Assembly: GCA_900541035.1 (NCBI GenBank)
Contig: UQIN01000006.1
Coordinates: 1 to 64,000 of the forward strand
From: an uncultured Collinsella sp.
Lineage (GTDB): Bacteria; Actinomycetota; Coriobacteriia; Coriobacteriales; Coriobacteriaceae
DNA: 64,000 bases
Direction of reading: 5' to 3'
The position numbers and the translations under genes were made by a program. Each line of letters begins with the position of its first letter. Within the stretch, counting starts at the first letter, position 1. The notes under the pieces are model-generated. The model searched no databases. It saw only the letters and a program-made list of their open reading frames with translations, and had not been told where the DNA came from. This document shows, in pieces, positions 57,027 to 64,000 of the stretch.

Positions 57027-57902
57027 GTGTCGTGGGTCGCAGCAGCATTTGTGTCGGCTTTCTTTGCCGGCGTCACATCTGTCCTGGCCAAATGCGGCAT
57101 CAAGCAGACCGACTCCGATGTCGCGACGGCCATTCGCACCTGCGTGGTGCTCGTTTTCGCCTGGGCAATGGCGGGCATTTCTGGATCCATTGGAACCATC
57201 GGCAGCATCGAACCCAGATCTTGGCTCTTTCTCGTCCTCTCGGGACTCGCTACCGGCGCTTCGTGGATCTGTTACTTTAAGGCGCTGGGCATCGGAGACG
57301 TCAATAAGGTCGTACCGGTCGACAAGATGAGCACCGTACTCGCCGCACTGATCGCCATCGTGCTTTTTGGCGAGACGAGCAACCTTGCGGTTAAGCTCGT
57401 GGGAACCGCTGTCATCACCCTCGGCACGTTTTTAATGATCGAGAAGAAGCAGTCTGCCGGACCCGAGCAGCAGCAAGACCGGACCTGGCTCGCTTACGCC
57501 CTCGGCGCTGCCGTGTTCGCGGCGCTCACGTCCATCCTTGCCAAGGTTGGCATCGAAGGCGTCGAGTCAAACCTGGCCACGGCAATCCGCACCTGCGTGG
57601 TACTGGTTATGGCATGGGCGATCGTGGCAGCCAAGGGAAAACTGGATCAGGTCGCGCACGCTGACCGGCGCGAACTCACATTTCTCGCAACATCGGGCAT
57701 CGCGACCGGAGCATCGTGGCTGCTCTATTACTACGCCATCGCCACAGGCCAGGTGAGCGTCGTGGTGCAGATCGACAAACTATCGATTGTCGTATCAGTA
57801 CTATTTGCGCGCCTGACATTCAACGAAAAACTCTCACGACACAGCGTCATCGGTCTCGCTCTCATCGTACTGGGCACCGCCGCGCTCGCAGTTTGGAAGT
57901 AG
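57027..57902 (+). CDS. EamA/DMT-superfamily transporter (tandem-duplicated halves)
   Basis: A 291-residue membrane protein. Its two halves are still very similar: SVLAKCGIKQTDSDVATAIR and SILAKVGIEGVESNLATAIR, each followed by TCVVLVFAWAM or TCVVLVMAWAI, and ATGASWICYFKAL and ATGASWLLYYYAI. This shows a recent internal duplication. The start is GTG at 57027 with GGGGAGG 10 bases upstream. DMT transporters with this form often export metabolites. It is convergent with an EFR1-type protein, 15 bases away, with no clear terminator between. Confidence 0.83.
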   Translation: MSWVAAAFVSAFFAGVTSVLAKCGIKQTDSDVATAIRTCVVLVFAWAMAGISGSIGTIGSIEPRSWLFLVLSGLATGASWICYFKALGIGDVNKVVPVDKMSTVLAALIAIVLFGETSNLAVKLVGTAVITLGTFLMIEKKQSAGPEQQQDRTWLAYALGAAVFAALTSILAKVGIEGVESNLATAIRTCVVLVMAWAIVAAKGKLDQVAHADRRELTFLATSGIATGASWLLYYYAIATGQVSVVVQIDKLSIVVSVLFARLTFNEKLSRHSVIGLALIVLGTAALAVWK

Positions 57903-57917
57903 CGCGGCCAGCAGCCG

Positions 57918-58709
57918 CTACATCCTCACACCTGGCTTGGGATGCCTGTACTGACCGTGGGATGCCGTGCGCTTACCGTGCGAGATGGCAAATTTGGGAC
58001 AACAATGCAGGCAACGAAGGCAGGCTGCGCACTCCGGCTTTGTCCAGACGGGAAGGCCGTCGCGCATCTCAATCGCCGCCATGGGGCAGCGCTTGGCACA
58101 CAGGCCGCAGCCGATGCAGCGATCGGCATCGACGGCAAACTTGCTCGTCTGTTGCATGCGCGGCAGCCCAATTGCGTGATACGCGCACGATGCAAACAGA
58201 GGCACGCGATGGCGCATCATGTTGCCCGTGCGGCGTGCCCGCACCGCCTCGATCACGGCATCAATCTGCGCCTCGGCAGCTCTATTGATACCCTCAACCT
58301 TTTGAGGGTCAGACAGGTCGAAAACAGGCGTCCAGGTATCGGGCATCTTGACGCTCATCGCCGCATCTAACTCGAGCCCACGCTCGTGTAGCAGATCGCG
58401 GGCGAACTTGGCCGATTGCCCGGTCGTCGAACCATATGTCGAGACATAGAACGTATAGGGGCGCTCGCCGCCCTTTGTGCCGGCAGCAACCGATAGGTCG
58501 ACAGTCTTCAAAAACTCGATCATTGGCGTCGGCAAGCCCCAGGCGTATACCGGGGCGACAAACCCCAGCCGACAGGGGCCTTCCATCACAGCAAGGTGAA
58601 GGATCTCGGCATCAAAGCGCTCAATCGACATAACTTTGTCGCTTGTCGCCGCTGCAATGCGACGCGCCACATGCTCGCTGTTCCCTGTCGCGCTAAAGTA
58701 CAGGATCAT
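57918..58709 (-). CDS. EFR1-family flavodoxin/ferredoxin fusion
   Basis: A 263-residue protein. The N-terminal flavodoxin-like domain (ILYFSATGNSEHVARRIA, GFVAPVYAWGLPTPMIEFL, TYGSTTGQSAKFA) would bind FMN. The C-terminal part has two 4Fe-4S motifs (DADRCIGCGLCAKRCPMAAIEM and PECAACLRCLHCCPKFAI). AGGGGTACGAG ends at the ATG at 58709, which is adopted over the longer open frame. EFR1 proteins probably transfer electrons in anaerobic metabolism. Confidence 0.85.
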   Translation of the reverse strand: MILYFSATGNSEHVARRIAAATSDKVMSIERFDAEILHLAVMEGPCRLGFVAPVYAWGLPTPMIEFLKTVDLSVAAGTKGGERPYTFYVSTYGSTTGQSAKFARDLLHERGLELDAAMSVKMPDTWTPVFDLSDPQKVEGINRAAEAQIDAVIEAVRARRTGNMMRHRVPLFASCAYHAIGLPRMQQTSKFAVDADRCIGCGLCAKRCPMAAIEMRDGLPVWTKPECAACLRCLHCCPKFAISHGKRTASHGQYRHPKPGVRM

Positions 58710-58744
58710 CTCGTACCCCTGGAATTGACTCGTGAAAAACCGCG

Positions 58745-60049
58745 CTACTTGCGCAGCGGCTTGGGCAGCGGAATGCCGGCGGCGATGACGGCCGCGATGA
58801 TCATGCAGACGATACCCTTGAGTGGGAAGCACATGAGCAGCAGGCCCACGACCATGACCGGCTGACGCATGACCGCACCCATCGTCGATGCCGTGCAGAC
58901 GGCGACGCAAAAGACCGGATCTGCGCCGGTGAGGATGGCAAGGCCATAGCCCAGGCTTACGCCCGAGAAGATAACCGGGAAGAAGTGACCGCCGCGCCAG
59001 CCCAAGTTGATAAGAGCGGGGGTCAGCATGGCCTTGACCAGACCGGTCAAAATAAGCACGCCAGCGGGAATGGTCAGATAGGTTTCCATGAGCACGTCGG
59101 CCTGGGTCTCGCCGGCAAACATGGTATAGGGCAGAACCGTGCCACAGATGGCGAGTGCCAAACCGGCCAGCATGGCCTTGACGACAGGACGCTCCCCTAT
59201 TGCATGGGACAGTGCCTCGCTTGCATGCTCAGAGACAAAGTACAGCCAGCCGCAGACGGTGCCGATCAACGACAGAGGGACGAGCCAGGTAAGCTCTAGG
59301 TTGCCCACCTCGGCGGACTCGAACCTGGGCATGCCCATGCCGCCGCCCACAAGCTGTCCAAGCAGCAGGTAGGTGCCCAGACCGCCGGCAATCGCAATAC
59401 CGTAGACCACCGTCTTTTGCGCCTTGGGCAGCTTGATGGTGATCTCGCCGGACGCGGACTCATCGTCGGCGTCTTCACCCTGGCCGTCGGTGCTACCGGC
59501 AAGCGGCGCCACAAAGCCAAAGACGGGCGCGGTAAAGAGTGCCGTCAGGGCAGCCTGGGTGCCCAGCAGCGTGAGCTCCCTAAACTCGGCGCCAAAGCGA
59601 CGCATGCGATCGCCGACCCAGCTGCACAGACCCGCGATGACGCCGGTCAGGCCGGCCTCCGGTCCAATGCTGCCGCCAAACAGCAACGGCAGCAATGCCG
59701 CGAGCGAAAGCTTGCCCAGGTTGTCGTACGGGTAGCGCCCGTCTTGCTTAACCTTAGCCATCACCTGATTGAGGTCATCGGTCTTGGTGCCTGTCATCTT
59801 TTCGTACAGACCGATTAACAGGCCGCCCAGCAGGCAGACAAAAAACGGGTACGGCAAAAAGCCAAACGGGCCGCTGGCAAGCTCGGGCGAAGCGACGCCC
59901 AGCGCGTGTGGAATCTCGGTCCATAGATAGTCGATGCCGTGCTCCATCGCAAAGAAGAACAGCCAGACTGCGGCACCTGCGAACGCACCGGTCACGGCAA
60001 CGCTAACTAAAAACAGCGCGCGGTTTTTAGGTTTGGCAAGCTTATCCAT
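58745..60049 (-). CDS. ClC-family chloride channel/transporter
   Basis: A 434-residue membrane protein of the voltage-gated chloride channel family. LFGGSIGPEAGLTGVIAG is the altered GREGP region, WRGGHFFPVIFSG the GxFxP region, and ATSTMGAVMRQPVMVVG the end motif. Residues 190-205 have an acidic insert (DGQGEDADDESASG). The GREGP to GSIGPEAG change moves the external gating-glutamate, which appears as Glu in GPEAG, so exchange function is possible. ACGGGAGGGCCC precedes the ATG. It is a single gene. Confidence 0.82.
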   Translation of the reverse strand: MDKLAKPKNRALFLVSVAVTGAFAGAAVWLFFFAMEHGIDYLWTEIPHALGVASPELASGPFGFLPYPFFVCLLGGLLIGLYEKMTGTKTDDLNQVMAKVKQDGRYPYDNLGKLSLAALLPLLFGGSIGPEAGLTGVIAGLCSWVGDRMRRFGAEFRELTLLGTQAALTALFTAPVFGFVAPLAGSTDGQGEDADDESASGEITIKLPKAQKTVVYGIAIAGGLGTYLLLGQLVGGGMGMPRFESAEVGNLELTWLVPLSLIGTVCGWLYFVSEHASEALSHAIGERPVVKAMLAGLALAICGTVLPYTMFAGETQADVLMETYLTIPAGVLILTGLVKAMLTPALINLGWRGGHFFPVIFSGVSLGYGLAILTGADPVFCVAVCTASTMGAVMRQPVMVVGLLLMCFPLKGIVCMIIAAVIAAGIPLPKPLRK

Positions 60050-60173
60050 CGGGCCCTCCCGTAGTCAAAGTCGACATAGATACGTTGTATTTTAAAGCGG
60101 TTGCGGCGTGAGCGCGCCAACCATCTGCACCATTAACAGCACCGTTGGGCACCGCATGCGACGAACCCGATGT

Positions 60174-60707
60174 CTAGCGACCGATAATTGATGCGATCTC
60201 GCACAGGTCATCGGCAAAGTAGATGCCTTGTTGGCGCTGCAGGCTCGATAGGCCCTTGTCGATCATATGCTCGAGCAGTGCCTTCAGGTCATTGTAGTAA
60301 CCGTCCAGGTTGTACAAGATGCACGGCGCGTTGAGGTGCCCCAACGACACGGCAGACATAACCTCGGCAATCTCCTCGAGCGTACCCGTGCCACCCGGAA
60401 AGGCGATAAACGCGTCACCAAGCTCGATCATCTTCGCCTTGCGCTCGGCCATATCGCTCGTCACGATAAGGTCGTCGATGCCGTCGTGCTGGAACTCCGC
60501 CTCGATAAAAAAGCTCGGCTCCACACTCGTCACGTGGCCGCCGGCATCGAGCACGCTATCGGCAAGCGCGCCCATCAGGCCCGACTTGGATCCGCCGTAC
60601 ACCAGCGCGTGACCATGAGCGCCAATCCATGTGCCGAGCTCCTGCACCGCAGGCAGAAACGCCGGATCGTTGCCGACGCTCGCGCCCAGGTACACCGTGA
60701 TATTCAT
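60174..60707 (-). CDS. LOG-family protein (TIGR00730-like)
   Basis: A 177-residue Rossmann-fold protein of the cytokinin phosphoribohydrolase (LOG) family. VYGGSKSGLMGALADSVL and FIAFPGGTGTLEEI carry the PGGxGTxxE motif, with the substrate Glu present. Bacterial LOG proteins remove ribose from AMP-like nucleotides. The ATG at 60707 has AAGGGGG 7 bases upstream; the TTG two codons earlier is less likely. It lies 33 bases downstream of a potassium channel gene on the same strand and may be co-transcribed. Confidence 0.85.
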   Translation of the reverse strand: MNITVYLGASVGNDPAFLPAVQELGTWIGAHGHALVYGGSKSGLMGALADSVLDAGGHVTSVEPSFFIEAEFQHDGIDDLIVTSDMAERKAKMIELGDAFIAFPGGTGTLEEIAEVMSAVSLGHLNAPCILYNLDGYYNDLKALLEHMIDKGLSSLQRQQGIYFADDLCEIASIIGR

Positions 60708-60740
60708 ATGCAATCCCCCTTGTTGCGCGATGCGCTAGCC

Positions 60741-61166
60741 CTAACGTTGCCGGCGACGGTACTCGCGCACGCGACGCGACAGGTCGGCGAGCTCGTCGCG
60801 GTCGAGCTCTTCCAAATGCTCCAAGTCGTCCATAAAGCGTGCCATGGTGTCCTTTTGGCGCAGCTTGATGAGCGTGTTGCAGTAGCTCACCGCAACACCC
60901 GTGAGCATGGCGATGTAGAAGATGCTGATGACGCTCAAGATGACGGTGATGGCGCGGGCAACCGGCGTCTCGGCCGGAATATCGCCAAAACCGATGGTCG
61001 ACACGGTCTCAAAGCTAAACCAGAGCCCGTCGCCAAAGGTGAGGGTCGTGGGCTCGGACAGCCAGACGGCCGTTGAGCAGAGCAGGAAAAAGACAAGAAA
61101 CACGCCCGTTATGTGGGCAAAGCCAGCCTGATGCAACACATCGGCAAGTGTCCTCAGCTTTTTCAT
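60741..61166 (-). CDS. Two-transmembrane potassium channel (Ion_trans_2)
   Basis: A 141-residue channel subunit. Two hydrophobic helices (FAHITGVFLVFFLLCSTAVWL, and ITVILSVISIFYIAMLTGVAVSY) flank the pore loop with the selectivity filter STIGFGDI, a TVGYG variant. The C-terminal 50 residues are charged and helical (FMDDLEHLEELDRDELADLS). It has no RCK domain. GGAAGGGG lies 5 bases before the ATG at 61166, chosen over the earlier start. It is likely a small tetrameric K+ channel. Confidence 0.82.
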   Translation of the reverse strand: MKKLRTLADVLHQAGFAHITGVFLVFFLLCSTAVWLSEPTTLTFGDGLWFSFETVSTIGFGDIPAETPVARAITVILSVISIFYIAMLTGVAVSYCNTLIKLRQKDTMARFMDDLEHLEELDRDELADLSRRVREYRRRQR

Positions 61167-61235
61167 CGCGACCCCTTCCGCGGACAATCATTCACATTTG
61201 CTCGATATTGTCCCACGCCTCCCCCGCAAACGGAA

Positions 61236-61319
61236 CTAGTCATCGGGGACGTTCTTAAACGACTAGTCATTCAAGAACGTCCCCAATGACTAGTCGTTTA
61301 AGAACGTCCCCGATGACTA
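61236..61319. repeat. Double palindrome, family R2
   Basis: ACTAGTCATCGGGGACGTTC, a centre with ACTAGT, AAGAACGTCCCCAATGACTA and a further GTCGTTTAAGAACGTCCCCG form two overlapping palindromes of the same family as 46484-46539. It lies between the K+ channel gene and the hybrid kinase gene. Confidence 0.75.
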
Positions 61320-61390
61320 TATCTGTGGGCGAACGGGGCACCTGAGCTGGTATCCTTATGCGGTAATGTCTCGATTCGTTAGGATTGCAT

Positions 61391-64000
61391 GTGAGAACTG
61401 CCGCTGTCCTTCGTTCAACTATATATCGTGCCCTGGTCATCGTGCTTACCGCACTTACCGTGCTGGGCGGCGCCATGCCCGCCCCCGTCTATGCCGGCGA
61501 CTCTGATCAGCAGGTCAAAACGGTCCGCGTTGGCTGGCTCGTCAGCAACAGGAGTTTCCAGGAAGGCACACCGGGCGAACGCCTCTCGGGCTGGGGTTAC
61601 GAATACCTCCAGACGCTTTCGTACTACACGCCCGGCTGGCAATACGAATACGTCAGTGGCACCTTCACCGAGCTCATGGACAAGCTCGAGGCGGGCGAAA
61701 TCGATCTGATGCCCAACATCTCCTACTCCGAGGAACGCGCCCAAAAGTTGCTCTTTTCCTCGAATCCCGAGGGCACCGAGCGCTACTACATCTACGCCAG
61801 GCCCGATCGCGACGACCTGGCCAAGGGTGACCCCCAAGCGCTCCAAGGCCTTACCATCGGCTACAACCCCGGCGCTATGCAAACCTTCGTCGGCCAGCAG
61901 TGGCTCGCCAACGAAGGCATCACCTGTACCTATAAAGAAATCAACACCGGTGGCGCCCTCTTTGAGGCGCTTGCAGACGGCGAGGTCGACGCCGTCATCA
62001 TGAACGACACCATTTCGTCGCCCGATGCCTCGCCCATGTTCTACGTAGGCTCGAGCGACTACTATTTTGCCGTTCCCAAAAGCCGCCCCGATTTGATGAA
62101 TGACATCAATGCCGCCATGACGGCAATCGCCCGCGTCAACCCGCGCTATAACGACGAAGTCAAATCGAGCTACTCGGCCCAAAACAGCGGCTCATCATCG
62201 CTCACCGGCACCGAGACCTCCTGGCTCAAAGCAAACGGCAACACCATCACGATTGGCTATCTTAAAAACCAACTTCCCTACTGCACGCAAAATGACGACG
62301 GCGAGATGGAAGGGTCGCTCGCCTCGCTTGCAACGACGTTGCGCGACAAGTTTGGCATTACGGTTAAAACAGTCGCGATCTCAAATAACAAGCAAATGGT
62401 CAAAGCCCTTTCCAACGGAACTATCGATGTCGCCCTACCTCTGTTTCGCGACTACTGGCTTGCCGAACAGAAAGGGGTCGTGCAGTCAAACCCGATGGGA
62501 ACGGTTTCCCTGACCGCCATTCACAGCAGCAATAACCTGAACCGCGACCTTAAGAAAATCGCTTGCACGCAGAGCGCGATCGTCAACCGTCTTGAGCTCG
62601 AGAGCCTCTTCCCCGACGCAACGATAACCGAATATCCAAATGGCGGCGAGGCGCTCAAAGCCCTCAATAAGGGGAAGGCAAGTTGCATCATTGTCCCCAG
62701 CACGCGCTTGGAAACCATCCGTGACACCTATGACACCGAGGATTTCGAAACGCAGGAGCTCACCAACACGGCGCAACTATCGTGTTTGATTTCGCGCGGC
62801 AAGCCCGAGCTGTTGGGAATTATCAATAAGGGCATCGTCAATGCCGGCGAATCGCTCTCTGCAAGCAGTTATTCCCCCACATCGTACTCGGCGCAAGAAT
62901 CGGATGCGTTCCGACTTCTCTACCGCAACCGCATCGTCATTGCGGCAGTCGTCATCTGCATTTTGCTCACCGGCATCGTCATCCTTGTCTGGTCGCTTCA
63001 CCGCGCGCAGAAAGAACAGCAGAAAGCCGATGCCGCCAACGCCGCTAAGACAGCATTCCTCACGCGCATGAGTCACGACATCCGCACGCCGCTCAACGGC
63101 ATCCTAGGTCTTATCGAAATTGAGGAATTGAAAGACGGCGATATGCAAGTCGCCCGCGAAAGCCGCGCCAAGGCGCGTGTTGCCGCCAATCACCTGCTCT
63201 CGCTGATCAACGATATCCTCGAGATGGGCAAAATCGAAGACCGCAAGCTAACGCTGGAACATGCTCCTTTTAACCTCAAAGAGCTCTGTGACGATGCGCT
63301 GGTGCTGTGCAAGCTCCGCGCGTCCGGTAACGGCATCACAATGCAGGACAATAGCCTGCCGTACGCCACGGGGCCATACATGATCGGCAGTCCCACCCAT
63401 ATCCGACGGATCATAATCAACCTGCTAGACAACAGCATTAAGTACAACAAGCGCGGCGGCTCCGTCACCTTTAGCTCACAGACCAAGCCACTCGATGATG
63501 GGCGCGCGCTCTTTTGCTTTAGCGTTTCGGATACCGGCATTGGCATGGCTCCCGAGTTTTTAAAGCATATCTATGAGCCGTTTGCCCAGGAAGGTGACGA
63601 TGCGCGCAGCAAGTTCCAGGGAACCGGCATGGGCATGCCAATCGTCAAGTCACTTATTGAACTGATGGGCGGCACGATTGAGATTTCGAGTGAGGTTGGC
63701 GTGGGGAGTACGTTCAACGTCCAGATTCCGCTCGATATCGACAAGAACCCTCAGGCAAGAGAACGTGCGGACGGCCAGGCAAACAGCTGCTCGCTTGCCG
63801 GCATGAACGTCCTCTTGGCAGAAGATAACGAGCTCAATGCCGAGATTGCCCAGGCTCTGCTCGAAAGCGAGGGCATCGTCGTAACTCGCACCGCCGACGG
63901 CAACGAAACGGTCAACCTATACGTTGGCCGTCCCGCGGGTAGCTTCGATGCGATTCTAATGGACATCATGATGCCGGGCATGGACGGCTACGAGGCAACC
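61391..64000 (+). CDS. Hybrid histidine kinase with two extracytoplasmic SBP domains, 3'-truncated by window
   Basis: A frame open from GTG 61391 to the window end (870 residues visible). The start has an AGGA box and gives a signal peptide with a Leu/Val-rich core ending near PAPVYAG. Two SBP_bac_3-type sensor domains follow (about residues 45-265 and 275-490: VGWLVSNRSFQEGTPGERLS, IGYLKNQLPYCTQNDDG), then one transmembrane helix near 515-535 (IVIAAVVICILLTGIVILVW). HisKA has FLTRMSHDIRTPLNG (His near 560), HATPase has INLLDNSIKYN (~676), DTGIGM and GTGMGM (~743), and a receiver domain has LLAEDNELN and LMDIMMPGMDG (Asp near 855). The layout is of the BvgS/EvgS type. The ligands are unknown. 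Confidence 0.88.
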   Translation, partial: MRTAAVLRSTIYRALVIVLTALTVLGGAMPAPVYAGDSDQQVKTVRVGWLVSNRSFQEGTPGERLSGWGYEYLQTLSYYTPGWQYEYVSGTFTELMDKLEAGEIDLMPNISYSEERAQKLLFSSNPEGTERYYIYARPDRDDLAKGDPQALQGLTIGYNPGAMQTFVGQQWLANEGITCTYKEINTGGALFEALADGEVDAVIMNDTISSPDASPMFYVGSSDYYFAVPKSRPDLMNDINAAMTAIARVNPRYNDEVKSSYSAQNSGSSSLTGTETSWLKANGNTITIGYLKNQLPYCTQNDDGEMEGSLASLATTLRDKFGITVKTVAISNNKQMVKALSNGTIDVALPLFRDYWLAEQKGVVQSNPMGTVSLTAIHSSNNLNRDLKKIACTQSAIVNRLELESLFPDATITEYPNGGEALKALNKGKASCIIVPSTRLETIRDTYDTEDFETQELTNTAQLSCLISRGKPELLGIINKGIVNAGESLSASSYSPTSYSAQESDAFRLLYRNRIVIAAVVICILLTGIVILVWSLHRAQKEQQKADAANAAKTAFLTRMSHDIRTPLNGILGLIEIEELKDGDMQVARESRAKARVAANHLLSLINDILEMGKIEDRKLTLEHAPFNLKELCDDALVLCKLRASGNGITMQDNSLPYATGPYMIGSPTHIRRIIINLLDNSIKYNKRGGSVTFSSQTKPLDDGRALFCFSVSDTGIGMAPEFLKHIYEPFAQEGDDARSKFQGTGMGMPIVKSLIELMGGTIEISSEVGVGSTFNVQIPLDIDKNPQARERADGQANSCSLAGMNVLLAEDNELNAEIAQALLESEGIVVTRTADGNETVNLYVGRPAGSFDAILMDIMMPGMDGYEAT

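Noticed and set aside
1..64000. tRNA, rRNA or other standard RNA genes
   Set aside because: No T-arm/acceptor combination or rRNA sequence was noticed on either strand; this was a visual scan, not a tRNAscan run.

Overview
The window looks like a chromosomal segment of a gut Coriobacteriia bacterium, most likely Collinsella. This is inferred from the high-GC codon use, a choloylglycine hydrolase of gut type, the mix of amino-acid, purine and thiamine genes, and actinobacterial-style small genes. No rRNA, tRNA or CRISPR array was seen. Most of the window is ordinary core genome: short operons separated by strong, often bidirectional, hairpin terminators.

Layout. 1-993: right part of an IS1595-type element with its transposase, an orphan RelB/DinJ antitoxin as possible passenger, and a probable terminal repeat. 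1016-6097: minus-strand operon of a metal-ligand-poor amidohydrolase, two ceramidase-fold proteins and a beta-glucoside-type PTS IIBC. 6324-13994: an XRE-AlaA fusion with phased operator repeats, a LysR/EamA divergent pair, Kup, bile salt hydrolase, and a peptide-deformylase-like protein. 14188-20923: two NCS2 permeases flanking an esterase, a MetE-like methyltransferase, LysR and a HAD hydrolase. 21088-23122: TPP riboswitch-thiM-thiamine-binding protein-thiE. 23224-28792: patatin and two cyclic-di-GMP proteins. 28904-31971: FMN reductase, a large structured RNA-like element, a Cys-less ArsC-like protein, a CobW GTPase and TrmL.

32102-40673 is the accessory region: three lower-GC genes (unknown protein, DUF4230, FxLYD lipoprotein), a serine resolvase, and two AAA-type ATPases, the second translationally coupled to a UvrA-like ABC protein. 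40767-53999 returns to core functions: Tet(M)-like GTPase, RsmJ, RlmA, MATE, a second LysR/EamA pair, Ung, SDR, a queuosine-precursor transporter behind a probable preQ1 riboswitch, and RF3. 54188-54485 holds a very regular array of four 57-bp palindromes with an 80-bp period, upstream of a GntR/ABC operon. 56705-56888 has a 50-bp inverted repeat. The end holds EamA, EFR1 ferredoxin, ClC, LOG, a K+ channel and the start of a double-SBP hybrid histidine kinase that runs off the window.

The features least explained by known families are (i) the structured element at 29531-29703, with a partner at 13472-13580 sharing two internal-loop sequences, (ii) the 4x80-bp palindrome array, (iii) the fusion gene with an internal ribosome binding site, and (iv) several enzymes that kept the fold but lost catalytic residues. 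All family assignments come from reading motifs by eye; no database search was possible.
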